Source: Shimazuella alba (lineage in GTDB: Bacteria > Bacillota > Bacilli > Thermoactinomycetales > Thermoactinomycetaceae). Taken from it: a DNA stretch of 64,000 nucleotides. Below the pieces are notes generated by a model. That model was not told where the DNA came from. It was given only the letters and a program-made list of their open reading frames with translations, and did not search any database. Both the position numbers and the translations under genes were made by a program. Shown piece by piece: positions 27,020 to 39,181 of the stretch. The stretch is from assembly GCF_009831235.1 (NCBI RefSeq), contig NZ_WUUL01000002.1:1-64000 (forward strand). The letters run 5' to 3'. How positions within the stretch are numbered: the first letter of the stretch is position 1; every line of letters starts with the position of its first letter.

Positions 27020-27472
27020 ATGTGGGATGTTAAAATTAGTTTGTTTGTTCATGTTTTTTCTGTTGCGACTTGGTTTGGTGCAACAACCTTAATGGCAATG
27101 TATCTTCGAAATGCTATTCGTAGTAATGATGAAACAAATATGGTCCAATCATTATCCACTGCACATCGCTGGAACCTCACCATGATGATCCCAACATCTG
27201 TATTGGCATTGATTACTGGTTTGTATATGCTCATACAATATGAAGAAAACAAGCCATTGTGGTTATTGGTGAAAGAGCGACTTGGATCCCTTTTTATTGT
27301 TGTATTTATTTTAATCATTACCCTGTATGGAAAAAAACTACTAAAATCAGCAAAAGAGTCTGCTTCTAACGTCACTGCTTCATCTTCACTTAAAAGGTAT
27401 ATCATGATTTTAAATACTTCTGTACTTGTCATGCTGATTCTCATTTTCTTTGTAACAACAAAAATTCAATAA
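27020..27472 (+). CDS. Four-segment integral membrane protein (DUF2269/CopD-like), 150 aa
   Basis: Segments at about 5-25, 52-72, 85-103 and 128-147. The first carries His and WFGATTLMAMYL (LFVHVFSVATWFGATTLMAM), the pattern of DUF2269/CopD-like proteins. ATG 27020 follows AAGGAG. Function unknown. The gene lies two genes from a broken copper-chaperone gene, but no functional link can be shown. Confidence 0.8.
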   Translation: MWDVKISLFVHVFSVATWFGATTLMAMYLRNAIRSNDETNMVQSLSTAHRWNLTMMIPTSVLALITGLYMLIQYEENKPLWLLVKERLGSLFIVVFILIITLYGKKLLKSAKESASNVTASSSLKRYIMILNTSVLVMLILIFFVTTKIQ

Positions 27473-27598
27473 AAAATACAATTTCAAGCTGGCCTATGGG
27501 CTGGCTTTCTTGCTAAATTTGTAAAAATGTGAATATTGCAGATGGGTAATATATGGTTTATCATAAAAATTGATATAGCGGAGGTGGAGGGATGCTTA

Positions 27599-27718
27599 AT
27601 GGAAGAAGATTATAAAAGTGGACAGGAAAGAAAAGAAGAACTCCAAGAAAAAATTCTTCGTGACATCGAGGATCTAAAAGAAACCACCGACCAAGCAGAA
27701 AAAGAGGGTTGGTACTAG
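27599..27718 (+). CDS. Very small acidic helical protein, 39 aa
   Basis: MEEDYKSGQERKEELQEKI... is a charged, single-helix peptide. ATG 27599 has GGAGGTGGAGGG at the right distance. It is followed two bases after its stop by a second charged small gene. Function unknown. Confidence 0.55.
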   Translation: MEEDYKSGQERKEELQEKILRDIEDLKETTDQAEKEGWY

Positions 27719-27720
27719 CT

Positions 27721-27909
27721 GTGAGCGATCGTAAAAATTATGAGCAATGGACAGCTGAAGAATTTGTAATCAAACGGGATGGCTTACGAACAAGAATAAA
27801 AAACGATATTGATTGGCTAGACCAAGTAATCGAACAAGAAGAGAAAGAACTAGCACAACTGGAAGTGAAAACAAAATCGTTCTTATCATACTTATTTTTA
27901 CGAAAATAA
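27721..27909 (+). CDS. Small coiled-coil protein, 62 aa
   Basis: Charged helical protein (WLDQVIEQEEKELAQLEVKT) with an aromatic C-terminus SFLSYLFLRK. The start is taken as GTG 27721; TTG 27709 inside the previous gene is an alternative. Pairs with the 39-aa gene upstream. Function unknown. Confidence 0.55.
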   Translation: MSDRKNYEQWTAEEFVIKRDGLRTRIKNDIDWLDQVIEQEEKELAQLEVKTKSFLSYLFLRK

Positions 27910-27958
27910 AAATGGGCTGACCAACTCGGAAGCCCACTTTGTCCTTTTCCAGCACTCA

Positions 27959-28193
27959 CTAAACTCCTGCTAATTGCTTCTTATCGACTTCATAACCAGC
28001 TTCCTCTATAAGATCCACTATTTGAGCTATGTTCACTTGCTTTTCATCAAAGGTAACAGATACTTCTTTTTTGTCTAGATCAACCAAAACTTCGTTCGTT
28101 CCCTCGATTTCTCCCACTGCTTGCTCAATAGCCAATAGCCCGTACACAATGCTGACAGGACATTTGATTTACAGATAATAATATTTTGGTCAT
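27959..28193 (-). pseudogene. copZ: Copper chaperone CopZ-like gene, frameshifted by a 7-bp duplication
   Basis: From ATG 28193 (behind GGTGGG) the minus strand encodes MTKILLSVNQMSCQHCVRAI with the metal-binding M-x-C-x-x-C motif (MSCQHC), then runs into a stop. The rest of the HMA fold (EQAVGEIEGTNEVLVDLDKK, ending VDKKQLAGV) continues in another frame from 28131. The break is exactly at a direct duplication, CAATAGC-CAATAGC (28126-28139, plus strand). Removing one copy restores a 76-aa CopZ-like protein. No copper ATPase gene is adjacent. Confidence 0.85.
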
Positions 28194-28365
28194 ATATGAT
28201 TCCCACCTTATAAAAAGATAGTAGCTAATTCGGCAAAATCTAGGAAAAACCTTCCTATATCAAGAAATTTTATTCTATTTAAGTAGAGGTTATAGGGAAA
28301 TGTTCACAATTACAATGAAATCTTCTTTTTAGATACATCCTTATTATTTTAAAATAATAGGAATA

Positions 28366-28406
28366 AAAACGCTGTCTTTCCCGTAATCAGAATAGATCAG
28401 CGTTTC
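28366..28406 (-). terminator. Terminator of the HPr gene
   Basis: AAACGCTG pairs with CAGCGTTT across a loop; TTTTT follows on the minus strand. Confidence 0.7.
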
Positions 28407-28421
28407 TAGACCTTCTACTTT

Positions 28422-28688
28422 TTATTTTGCCATGTTCGAACTTTTCAGAAGTTCATCTAACTTCGTAATTGCTTCCTCTTCATCTGGGCCTTCTGCAATA
28501 ATTTTTATTGTTTCACCCTTTTTTATCCCTAATGCCATTACACCCATTATCGACTTTAAATTTGCTTTTTTCTCTTTGTACTCTAAATTAATTTCCGAAT
28601 TGAATTTACCGGCATTGCTAACCAAAAGACTTGCTGGACGAGCATGAATACCTGCTTCTTCTGTAACCGTAAATGTTTGTTCTTTCAT
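28422..28688 (-). CDS. ptsH: Phosphocarrier protein HPr, 88 aa
   Basis: Transfers phosphate from enzyme I to PTS EIIA domains. Catalytic His15 in GIHARPA and regulatory Ser46 in LKSIMGVMALGI are both present, so HPr kinase control and CcpA co-activation are possible. ATG 28688 follows AGGAGG. It is a single gene without ptsI, unlike the usual ptsHI operon, placed downstream of the beta-glucoside PTS operon but separated by a terminator. Confidence 0.95.
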   Translation of the reverse strand: MKEQTFTVTEEAGIHARPASLLVSNAGKFNSEINLEYKEKKANLKSIMGVMALGIKKGETIKIIAEGPDEEEAITKLDELLKSSNMAK

Positions 28689-28837
28689 ATTTTTCTACCT
28701 CCTATTTTTTTAAATAACAAACAAAAAAAATAACAAAACAAAAATATGAAGTTCTTCGTTATGTTACTATACTCGATGCATGCCCTATTGCAAATATTGC
28801 TATGTACATACAAATTTGAGTGTAAAAAACAAAAAAG

Positions 28838-28897
28838 GCCAGATAAGGTTGTCTTGGTAGTATATTCATTATCTGCATCAAATACACAACCTTATCT
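28838..28897 (-). terminator. Terminator of the beta-glucoside PTS operon
   Basis: AGATAAGGTTGT pairs with ACAACCTTATCT (12 bp) around a 33-base loop, then GGCCTTTTTTG on the minus strand. Confidence 0.75.
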
Positions 28898-28932
28898 AGT
28901 AGAACTTTAATTTTTGTTCAGTATATTTAGTA

Positions 28933-30485
<1,553 letters not shown>

Positions 30486-30525
30486 CTCCTTTGCCACGAC
30501 GGTGCCTATAACGAAAGAAATTCTG

Positions 30526-32324
<1,799 letters not shown>

Positions 32325-32375
32325 GAGATAATCTCCTTTTCTCGTTACTCAAGTCAAGTTCGAATTCCTATTGAA

Positions 32376-33623
32376 TCATTCTTCCGATGCGCTTAATTCT
32401 AATTCTTTCTTCTTTTCTTGATTATCGTAGGCTTTAAAAAATGGAAAGTATATGATAAATGCCACTGCAAAAATCACGAAAGCAAAAATGATAGCCCGCC
32501 AATCTTGGGTAGCTAGATAAGATGCAATTGGATAAGGAATATACCAAAGCATAAATGTTTTTGCCGGGATGGCTACAAATCCTAATTTCATCACAAAATA
32601 TACGATGGAAGGAATAACAATGGATGAAATCCACACAGGAACCATTAAAAATGGGTTAAAAACTACTGGCCCGCCAAACATAAGAGGCTCATTTATATTA
32701 AAAATGGAAGGTACAATTGTCGCCCGGCCAATTGCCTTTAGGCGATAAGATTTACTAGCAATAAGCATCATCACCGCTAGTGCAAGTGTTGTTCCAACAC
32801 CACCCATACTTATGAAAGCATAAGCTGTTTCTTGAACAGCAATATTAGTAGGTTCAAGACCAGCAGCGACTCGTTCAGCATTTTCAGCCAGTCCTGAGAG
32901 ATAAACAGGATAAATCACCGGCATCATTACCCAGCCGCTTATTCCAAATGTATAAAGGAACACGGGAATAAATATGGATAAAACAAAACCAGGATAACTT
33001 TGAACAATTTGCGATAAAGGATTGAAGATTTTCAGAATAACATCAAAAAAGTCTACATTTAACGGAACAGCAATCGTCCAAGCTCCCGCCATTAATAACG
33101 TAATGGGAATCAAGGAATCAAACCACACAACAACAAACTCAGGAATGACACTATCTTCAGAAAAAAAGGATTTCTTGGAAGCAAGATTCATTACTGCAGC
33201 AACTGTTAACCCAATAACAAGAGATAAAAACATCCCAGTTGCACCAAATCTGCTAAAAATAAATGTAATTTTGCCGTCATCTGTCACAACTGGTGACAAA
33301 AGCATCAGGTATAAAGCAAGACCTGTTGCTCCAGATATAATTTTTTTATTGTTATAACCTTTCTTCTCCATAACAAAATAGGGAATTAAAAAGGCGACTA
33401 ATAATCCTAGTAAACCAAATGAAAAGCTATTTATTAAGGAAAAATCCGGCATATTGGGAAAGATATTATGAAGCAGTGAAACAACCGTTACCAGTGATCC
33501 TACTAAAATCAATGGTAAAATAATCATTACAGAATCCTGAATCGATGAAATCCAGGGATTTTTCGTAACCTTCGTTACAACAGGAGTAAACGAGTTGGTC
33601 ATGAAATCCATTATTTTTTTCAT
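32376..33623 (-). CDS. PTS lactose/cellobiose-specific EIIC permease, 415 aa
   Basis: Membrane channel for beta-glucosides. About ten hydrophobic segments, with the Lac/Cel hallmarks MGGVGTTLALAVMMLIASKS and PSIFNINEPLMFGGPVVFNP (the substrate-site NEP motif). Starts three bases after the IIB gene. Ends with a charged tail EKKKELELSASEE. Confidence 0.95.
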   Translation of the reverse strand: MKKIMDFMTNSFTPVVTKVTKNPWISSIQDSVMIILPLILVGSLVTVVSLLHNIFPNMPDFSLINSFSFGLLGLLVAFLIPYFVMEKKGYNNKKIISGATGLALYLMLLSPVVTDDGKITFIFSRFGATGMFLSLVIGLTVAAVMNLASKKSFFSEDSVIPEFVVVWFDSLIPITLLMAGAWTIAVPLNVDFFDVILKIFNPLSQIVQSYPGFVLSIFIPVFLYTFGISGWVMMPVIYPVYLSGLAENAERVAAGLEPTNIAVQETAYAFISMGGVGTTLALAVMMLIASKSYRLKAIGRATIVPSIFNINEPLMFGGPVVFNPFLMVPVWISSIVIPSIVYFVMKLGFVAIPAKTFMLWYIPYPIASYLATQDWRAIIFAFVIFAVAFIIYFPFFKAYDNQEKKKELELSASEE

Positions 33624-33626
33624 GTT

Positions 33627-33941
33627 TTATTCACCCGATTCAAGTAGTTTCGTAATTAGATCACACGCTTTATTTCCGTCCAATGTACCGTAAACGCTTT
33701 GCGGTATAACGGATACTTTGATTGGATAGTTACTTAATTTTTCTTTTAATTCATCTTCCATATATTTCAAGTGAGGGCCAATTAACAAAACATCTACTTC
33801 ATTTAGGTACTCTGATAATTGGGACTCACTTCGAGCTTGTACATTCATTTCCATTCCTCTTTTTTTGCCTGCTTTTCGAATGGCGTTTGCCATAAACCCG
33901 CTAGAAGCACCTGCACCACAGATTAATAATACTTTTGTCAT
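33627..33941 (-). CDS. PTS lactose/cellobiose-specific EIIB, 104 aa
   Basis: Phosphotransfer subunit with active Cys8 in MTKVLLICGAGASSGFMA. The frame is open 59 codons upstream, but ATG 33941 has GGGGGAG in front and gives the family N-terminus. First gene of the operon, preceded by a cre-like box, a -35 TTGACA and a palindrome that may bind the LicR-type activator. Confidence 0.95.
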   Translation of the reverse strand: MTKVLLICGAGASSGFMANAIRKAGKKRGMEMNVQARSESQLSEYLNEVDVLLIGPHLKYMEDELKEKLSNYPIKVSVIPQSVYGTLDGNKACDLITKLLESGE

Positions 33942-33964
33942 TGAAAACTCCCCCTGAATATTTT

Positions 33965-33978
33965 TGTATTCGCTTACA
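33965..33978. promoter_or_regulatory. cre-like box in the PTS operon leader
   Basis: On the minus strand TGTAAGCGAATACA matches cre (TGWAANCGNTNWCA) except position 10. It lies 24 bases before the IIB start, downstream of the promoter, suited to a CcpA roadblock. Confidence 0.55.
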
Positions 33979-34001
33979 TGTTTAGTATTGCATTTGCCGA
34001 A

Positions 34002-34039
34002 TGTCAAAAACCAACAATAAAATTTCCTATCCATAGGAA
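34002..34039 (-). promoter_or_regulatory. PTS operon promoter -35 and upstream palindrome
   Basis: Palindrome TTCCTAT-cc-ATAGGAA (34024-34039) lies about 16 bases upstream of a TTGACA -35 box (34002-34007). The position fits an activator site for the LicR-type protein encoded at 34.9 kb. A related CTTCCTATGGAAG lies upstream of that regulator (about 34770). Confidence 0.5.
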
Positions 34040-34075
34040 TAATAAATGAAAGTGTCCCTATTTCCCTCAAAAAAA

Positions 34076-34099
34076 GAAAGAGCATCTGCTGCTCTTTCT
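34076..34099 (-). terminator. Terminator of the YczE-like gene
   Basis: GAAAGAGCA pairs with TGCTCTTTC, then a T run on the minus strand. It may also insulate the PTS operon promoter. Confidence 0.8.
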
Positions 34100-34110
34100 G
34101 CATGAAAAGA

Positions 34111-34728
34111 TTATGCAACTTTTTTAACTGAATTTCCTAAAAAGGTGAAGACCCTTAATGAAAGTTCGATAATAGGACCGATTAAAAAGATACAGAGAAT
34201 CGTTCCGAAACCGTATAAACCACCTAATAAAATACCGGTAGCAACTAAAATTCCATCAATGACCATTCTTGTTACCTTTATAGTTACGTTTAATCGTGTA
34301 GATAAAAAGAACATAAGCCCTTCTAATGGTCCCGTTCCTGTTTTTGTAAATAAAAACAGACCCGTTCCAATCCCATAAATTAAGATCCCAATCAGCGCAA
34401 TAAATATGTTTGGTATCGATTGCAAGGGTAAAGCAGCCATTAAATCCATGGTGAGAAACAAATTAATGAAATAACCGCACCCAATACTAAAAATAATACT
34501 TCCTATACCAAAAAACTTTGGGTTAAGAAAATAATTAATGACTAGAAACGTCAAACTAAAGATCTGACTACCCGTCCCAAATCGAATGGGAACAAAATTC
34601 AGACCGCCCAGTAAGAACGTACTAATGGGATCTACCCCTAATTCTGCCAGCAAAACCAGTGTAATTCCAAAAGCTGTCACAGCTGTGCTAATGACTACAA
34701 GGGTATAAGTTATCCATCTTTGATTCAT
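34111..34728 (-). CDS. YczE/YitT-like five-segment membrane protein, 205 aa
   Basis: About five membrane segments. The family pattern is LLAELGVDPISTFLLGG near residue 26 and GTGLFLFTKTGTGPLEGLM near residue 121. YczE proteins are uncharacterised membrane proteins (in Bacillus linked to surfactin/bacillaene production). Position between the PTS operon and its regulator suggests possible co-regulation, which is inference. Confidence 0.85.
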   Translation of the reverse strand: MNQRWITYTLVVISTAVTAFGITLVLLAELGVDPISTFLLGGLNFVPIRFGTGSQIFSLTFLVINYFLNPKFFGIGSIIFSIGCGYFINLFLTMDLMAALPLQSIPNIFIALIGILIYGIGTGLFLFTKTGTGPLEGLMFFLSTRLNVTIKVTRMVIDGILVATGILLGGLYGFGTILCIFLIGPIIELSLRVFTFLGNSVKKVA

Positions 34729-34796
34729 TTTCTTGTTCCCTCATTTTAGCATTCATTTGTAAGAAAGTATTTCATCTTCCTATGGAAGAACCCAAT

Positions 34797-34829
34797 AAAA
34801 AAAGTTCCTACAGATAGGAACCTTTTTTA
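34797..34829. terminator. Bidirectional hairpin upstream of the LicR-type gene
   Basis: AAAAGTTCCTA-caga-TAGGAACCTTTTTT, with A and T tracts on both arms. It could also be an attenuator for the regulator gene. Confidence 0.6.
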
Positions 34830-34904
34830 CTCGAATACAGGTTGTTCTATTTCTATAATAAACATGAGGAACTCTATATCTTTCATATAAGGAGCACCAT
34901 TATT

Positions 34905-36812
34905 ATGAAAAATGATCGGAGAGAGGCTTTCATTCAATACTTGGCATCTCAAAATGATTGGTGCTTAGCAACAAACTTGGCTAATTATTTTAAAGTGTCC
35001 ACAAGAACCATCAGAAAATATGTTAACGAAATTAACCAAGATCAAATCGTTATCGCTTCCTCTCCAAAAGGGTATCAGCTAGTAAGCAAAGATAAAGTAA
35101 AAACGAATGATATTCATGCTTCTCCCATGGATCGTACGAAAGTCATATTGAAGGAATTAATTCTACAATCAGAAGGGTTAAATATATTTGATCTTGGTGA
35201 CAGGCTTTTTTTAAGTGTATCTTCCATTGAAAATGATATCGTTCATGCCAATAAAATCATTAAGCCTTATCAATTAAAAATTCGCCATAAGAAAGACGTG
35301 CTCATTTTAACCGGCGAAGAAAAAGATAAACGAAGATTAATGAGCTTTATTATTTCACAAGAAACCTCCAACGAATTTTTAAGCTTAAAAGCTGTTCAAG
35401 ATTCTTTTCCGGATTATGATGTTTCTTTATTGAAAAGTGAAATCGTTTTCATTCTAAAAGAACATAATTTGTATGTGAATGATTATATCATGAATAATAT
35501 TCTCCTCCACCTTATTATTACAGTGGATCGAATAAAAAATAACAACTCGGTTATTCAAACTGCGGATCTTCATAAATTTAAAAGTAATCTAGAAACAAAA
35601 GCAGCCAATAAAATTGCTGACTTTCTGGAAGCCAAATATGACATTAGCTTTAATGAATCGGAACGCTATAATTTTATTTTGCTTTTATCAAGCAAAACAA
35701 CCTTACTAAATTATCAATCATTAACACCCAGCTCTTTAAATCATTACGTCGATGAGCACTATGTGAGTCTTTCTAAAAAATTGTTAGAGAAGGTGCATGA
35801 ACGCTACTTTATTGATATCTCTGATGATGAGTTTTTTGTTAAGTTCACGCTCCATATACGCAATTTAATTTTTCGGTCAAAGAATGAGCAAATGGCTAAA
35901 AATCCTTTAACACATAAATTAAAGGATTCGTATCCTCTCATTTATGAATTAGCTGTATTTATATCGAATCAAATTCAGTTGATAGAGAACATTCATATTA
36001 AGGAAGATGAAATTTCTTATATCGCTTTTCATATCGGTTCTTACTTTGAACGAAAGAAAAACTTAGAAAAGAAAATTTTATGTGCAGTTATTTGTCCGAG
36101 CTACTATGATATGCAAGTACAGCTCATCCAAAAGCTAGAGAAAAATTTTCATGATTCTTTAGAGATTATTAAAGTTTCATCGGAGTTAAGTGAACTTGAC
36201 TCACTTGAAGAAATAGATTTAATCATTAGCACACTGCCTTTACAGAATGAACGAATCCCGTCTGTATTTGTTCATCCTTACTTGACAAATGAGGATTACG
36301 CATACATTCAAAATCAATTAAACAAACTTAATAAACAAAAAGAAATACGCGAGGTAAAACAATATCTTGACTTATATTTTGACGAAGAATTATTTATGAA
36401 GAATGTTTATCTTGACAGCGATGAAGCCTATATTGCATTCATGTCAAAACTGCTTTATGAGAAAGGCTATGTGTCCCAAGACTATGGAAAATCTGTGCTA
36501 GAGAGAGAAAGAATGTCCTCCACTGCCTTTAATAACAATGTAGCTGTGCCTCATTCTATGCATATGAATGCTGCAAAGACAGGCATTTGTATTATCATTT
36601 TGGACCGCCCTGTAAATTGGGGGAAAGAGAAAGTCCAAGTCATTGTGATGATTTCGATTAATAGACAACAGCGCGAATTATTCAGTCCTTTCTTCGAAGG
36701 CGTTATCAATATACTGTCGGAATGGAAAAACGTCCATGAGCTAATTAAAGCCAAAGACTATGATGATTTTATGGACAAGATGATGTGGCTTATGAACCTC
36801 CCCCGCCTATAG
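34905..36812 (+). CDS. LicR-type PRD transcriptional activator, 635 aa
   Basis: Activator of the beta-glucoside PTS operon, controlled by PTS phosphorylation. N-terminal helix-turn-helix domains (LASQNDWCLATNLANYFKVS), two PRD domains (about 185-400), an EIIB-like segment (CAVICPSYYDMQVQLIQKLE) that lacks the usual Cys-loop signature, and a C-terminal EIIA(Mtl/Fru)-like domain with NNVAVPHSMHM. ATG 34905 follows AAGGAG; the frame opens 21 codons earlier without a site. Divergent from the operon. Confidence 0.93.
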   Translation: MKNDRREAFIQYLASQNDWCLATNLANYFKVSTRTIRKYVNEINQDQIVIASSPKGYQLVSKDKVKTNDIHASPMDRTKVILKELILQSEGLNIFDLGDRLFLSVSSIENDIVHANKIIKPYQLKIRHKKDVLILTGEEKDKRRLMSFIISQETSNEFLSLKAVQDSFPDYDVSLLKSEIVFILKEHNLYVNDYIMNNILLHLIITVDRIKNNNSVIQTADLHKFKSNLETKAANKIADFLEAKYDISFNESERYNFILLLSSKTTLLNYQSLTPSSLNHYVDEHYVSLSKKLLEKVHERYFIDISDDEFFVKFTLHIRNLIFRSKNEQMAKNPLTHKLKDSYPLIYELAVFISNQIQLIENIHIKEDEISYIAFHIGSYFERKKNLEKKILCAVICPSYYDMQVQLIQKLEKNFHDSLEIIKVSSELSELDSLEEIDLIISTLPLQNERIPSVFVHPYLTNEDYAYIQNQLNKLNKQKEIREVKQYLDLYFDEELFMKNVYLDSDEAYIAFMSKLLYEKGYVSQDYGKSVLERERMSSTAFNNNVAVPHSMHMNAAKTGICIIILDRPVNWGKEKVQVIVMISINRQQRELFSPFFEGVINILSEWKNVHELIKAKDYDDFMDKMMWLMNLPRL

Positions 36813-36824
36813 AGGAGGAGGTTT
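36799..36824 (+). terminator. Hairpin at the end of the LicR-type gene
   Basis: CCTCCCCCGCC and GGAGGAGG can pair across the stop codon, but there is no long T tract. Weak terminator candidate. Confidence 0.35.
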
Positions 36825-37058
36825 CTCACCGTCACAAGAAACGTTCACGTGTTGAAGGGTTTTTTCTTCGATACTCGACCATCAGAAATCGGAAAATGGG
36901 GTTCATAAGTAAGCAACTGACACAGGAAGTACCACCGTTGCAATAGACCATCTACTTTCGCTTAAGCGATCCTGTAGATACGTTTTCTTGGTGCAAACAC
37001 CGAAGTGCCCAATTTCTCCATAGAGCGATTTCGCTAATAGATTTCTTGCTCCATATGT

Positions 37059-37210
37059 AGTGGAGAGAAGAAAAACTACAGATCACAGCTATAATTGTCG
37101 TGCGTAAGCAAGAAGAAAAATTTCTACAGCTTTATGAATGTTTTAGCGGAATGGACAATATGAAAGAATTAACCAAAGCGATGATTATTCAGTTGATGAG
37201 TCCCTTATAA
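37059..37210 (+). pseudogene. Possible recombinase-like C-terminal remnant
   Basis: Frame without start: WREEKLQITAIIVVRKQEEK, then ...YECFSGMDNMKELTKAMIIQ... to a TAA at 37208-37210. The pattern (helix, then ELT-x-x-M with a closing hydrophobic helix) recalls the C-terminal DUF4368 end of large serine recombinases, but this is a weak resemblance. The rest of 36825-37058 shows no gene. Confidence 0.25.
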
Positions 37211-37218
37211 ACAATCTG

Positions 37219-38178
37219 CTATACGAAATTATTTTTATATTTCTCCAAAAGCTTAGCAAGTCTTTGCTTCATATTTTCTATTAGTTCAGGTGGACGCTCA
37301 ACCCATGCATCTTCACCTAAACCAATAAAATACTTCGCAAAAAAAGGAATATTACTCAGCTTGATTTGATCTTCTATCCAGCCAGTCCCATCTTCCCTGA
37401 CATTTACTATAAATCGCCGACTAAGGTCACTTTCACACCGCTGAACCCCTTCTCTACTCAACTCTACAAAAAAATCTGCTTTTTTATGTTTCTCCTCTTT
37501 TATCGCCTGTCGATTACCTAAATGGATATGTGTTAAATCGATTGGCTTGACGGACTCGTCTAATTTGGCAGAGTGGATTTTATCACAACGAAAAAGTCGA
37601 AAATCGTCACGAGTAAAACAATACGAAGGACAATACCACAATCCAACGCTTGCATATATTCCAATTGGTTGGATTTTTCTGCTTGTTAACTCTGATTTGG
37701 ATTCGTAATCAATATGTACTACTTTTTGATGTACGGCTGCCTCTAGCAAAAGAGATAGATAAGAAGATTTGGCTTGTCTAGTAGGAGAAATAAAATCAAA
37801 TCTATTTTTCATCTGATCGATCCGATCACGTACATCTCCTGGCATATAAAAATAAAATTTTTTCAAAGCAGCAGATATTTCTGTTTCAAACGGCAGACTC
37901 GAAAAATGACGCAATGCATGACTGGCAAAAAAAATGGACACAGCTTCTTCTTCTGTAAACGCAATCGGAGGCAAGATTCTTTCCTTTAACACCTGATAGC
38001 CGCCATGTGGTCCTACTTCTGAGTAAAGAGGAACTCCTAAACCGCTCAATTCTTGTAAATCCCGGAGTATGGTTCTCCGCGAAACATTAAATTCTTCTGC
38101 CAGCTCTTTCACAGTGAATTTTCGTTTTCGATTCACAGTCATCATCAATTCAATCAATCTTTGTGATCGATTCGACAT
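37219..38178 (-). CDS. HTH/WYL-domain transcriptional regulator (YafY type), 319 aa
   Basis: N-terminal DeoR-like winged helix (ELAEEFNVSRRTILRDLQEL, about 24-43) and a WYL ligand-sensing domain from about 145 (VHIDYESKSELTSRKIQPIG, GLWYCPSYCFTRDD). Divergent from a dehalogenase-like gene, with a perfect inverted repeat between them, so local autoregulation is likely. Confidence 0.92.
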   Translation of the reverse strand: MSNRSQRLIELMMTVNRKRKFTVKELAEEFNVSRRTILRDLQELSGLGVPLYSEVGPHGGYQVLKERILPPIAFTEEEAVSIFFASHALRHFSSLPFETEISAALKKFYFYMPGDVRDRIDQMKNRFDFISPTRQAKSSYLSLLLEAAVHQKVVHIDYESKSELTSRKIQPIGIYASVGLWYCPSYCFTRDDFRLFRCDKIHSAKLDESVKPIDLTHIHLGNRQAIKEEKHKKADFFVELSREGVQRCESDLSRRFIVNVREDGTGWIEDQIKLSNIPFFAKYFIGLGEDAWVERPPELIENMKQRLAKLLEKYKNNFV

Positions 38179-38200
38179 AATATTTTCCTTTCACTTTTTA

Positions 38201-38223
38201 ATAGTGACATGATTTGTCACTAT
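38201..38223. promoter_or_regulatory. Perfect 9-bp inverted repeat, probable WYL-regulator operator
   Basis: ATAGTGACA-tgatt-TGTCACTAT, centred between the divergent regulator and hydrolase genes, next to TATACT-like promoter sequence. Confidence 0.7.
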
Positions 38224-38276
38224 TATACTTTATGATTGAAATCAAGCACAAGTTCAGAAAAAGGATTGAGGTATAA

Positions 38277-39140
38277 GTGAAAAGACCATTTGAAGTAGAT
38301 TCAGAAGAATATCCATTTAAAGATAATTGGCTATTGTATCAAGACGGATACATTCATTATATCGACGAAGGCTATGGAAAAACGATCCTTCTTCTTCATG
38401 GAAATCCAACATGGTCCTATCTTTATCGAAATGTTGTAAAAGAACTACGAGATGACTATCGACTTATTGCATTGGATTACCCTGGATTTGGTATGTCAAA
38501 AGCGCCTTCTACCTATGGATACACACCGCAAGAACATGCAAAGGCACTTACTCAATTTATACAACAACTAAATTTAAAAGATTTTGTTATCGTGGTGCAA
38601 GATTGGGGTGGGCCAATCGGGATGCATTATGCAGTTCATCATCCTGAAAACATAAGCGGCATTGTATTAATGAACACATGGGCTTGGCCTGCTACACTTC
38701 CAGCAATGAGGTTGTTCTCAATCACCATGGGAGGCTGGCCTATCGGATATTGGCTACAAACAAAGCAAAACTTCTTTGCCAAAACGATTGTGCCAAGGGG
38801 AATACATCAAGCTAAAAAGGTAACAAATCGTCTAAAAAAAGCATACACAGATCCATTTCAAACTCCCGAATCTCGAATACCTACATGGGTATTTCCTAGA
38901 AGTATTAGAAAGGAACATAGGTGGCTTGGTGAGACAGAATCGAAGTTAACGAACCTATCTTCAATTCCTACCCAAATTCTTTGGGGCATGAAAGACAGTG
39001 CAGGGTTTCCACTCAGTGAAATGAAAAAATGGCAAACATACTTACCAAAAAATGAAACAGAAATTTTAGATAATGCATCCCATTATGTACAAGAAGATTG
39101 TCCAGATCGCATCTCTGCTGCTATTAGGCGCATAGCATAG
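38277..39140 (+). CDS. Alpha/beta hydrolase, haloalkane-dehalogenase-like, 287 aa
   Basis: Oxyanion motif HGNPTWSYLYRN (about 41-52), nucleophile Asp in VVQDWGGPIG (about 106-115), and catalytic His near the end in NASHYVQED. The Asp-Trp nucleophile motif is that of haloalkane dehalogenases rather than Ser lipases. The halide-binding residues cannot be confirmed here. GTG 38277 start with GAGG before it. Followed by a DHFR-like gene. Confidence 0.88.
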   Translation: MKRPFEVDSEEYPFKDNWLLYQDGYIHYIDEGYGKTILLLHGNPTWSYLYRNVVKELRDDYRLIALDYPGFGMSKAPSTYGYTPQEHAKALTQFIQQLNLKDFVIVVQDWGGPIGMHYAVHHPENISGIVLMNTWAWPATLPAMRLFSITMGGWPIGYWLQTKQNFFAKTIVPRGIHQAKKVTNRLKKAYTDPFQTPESRIPTWVFPRSIRKEHRWLGETESKLTNLSSIPTQILWGMKDSAGFPLSEMKKWQTYLPKNETEILDNASHYVQEDCPDRISAAIRRIA

Positions 39141-39181
39141 CAAATTAAAAACACGTATACAAACAAAGGGGTTTATATAAA

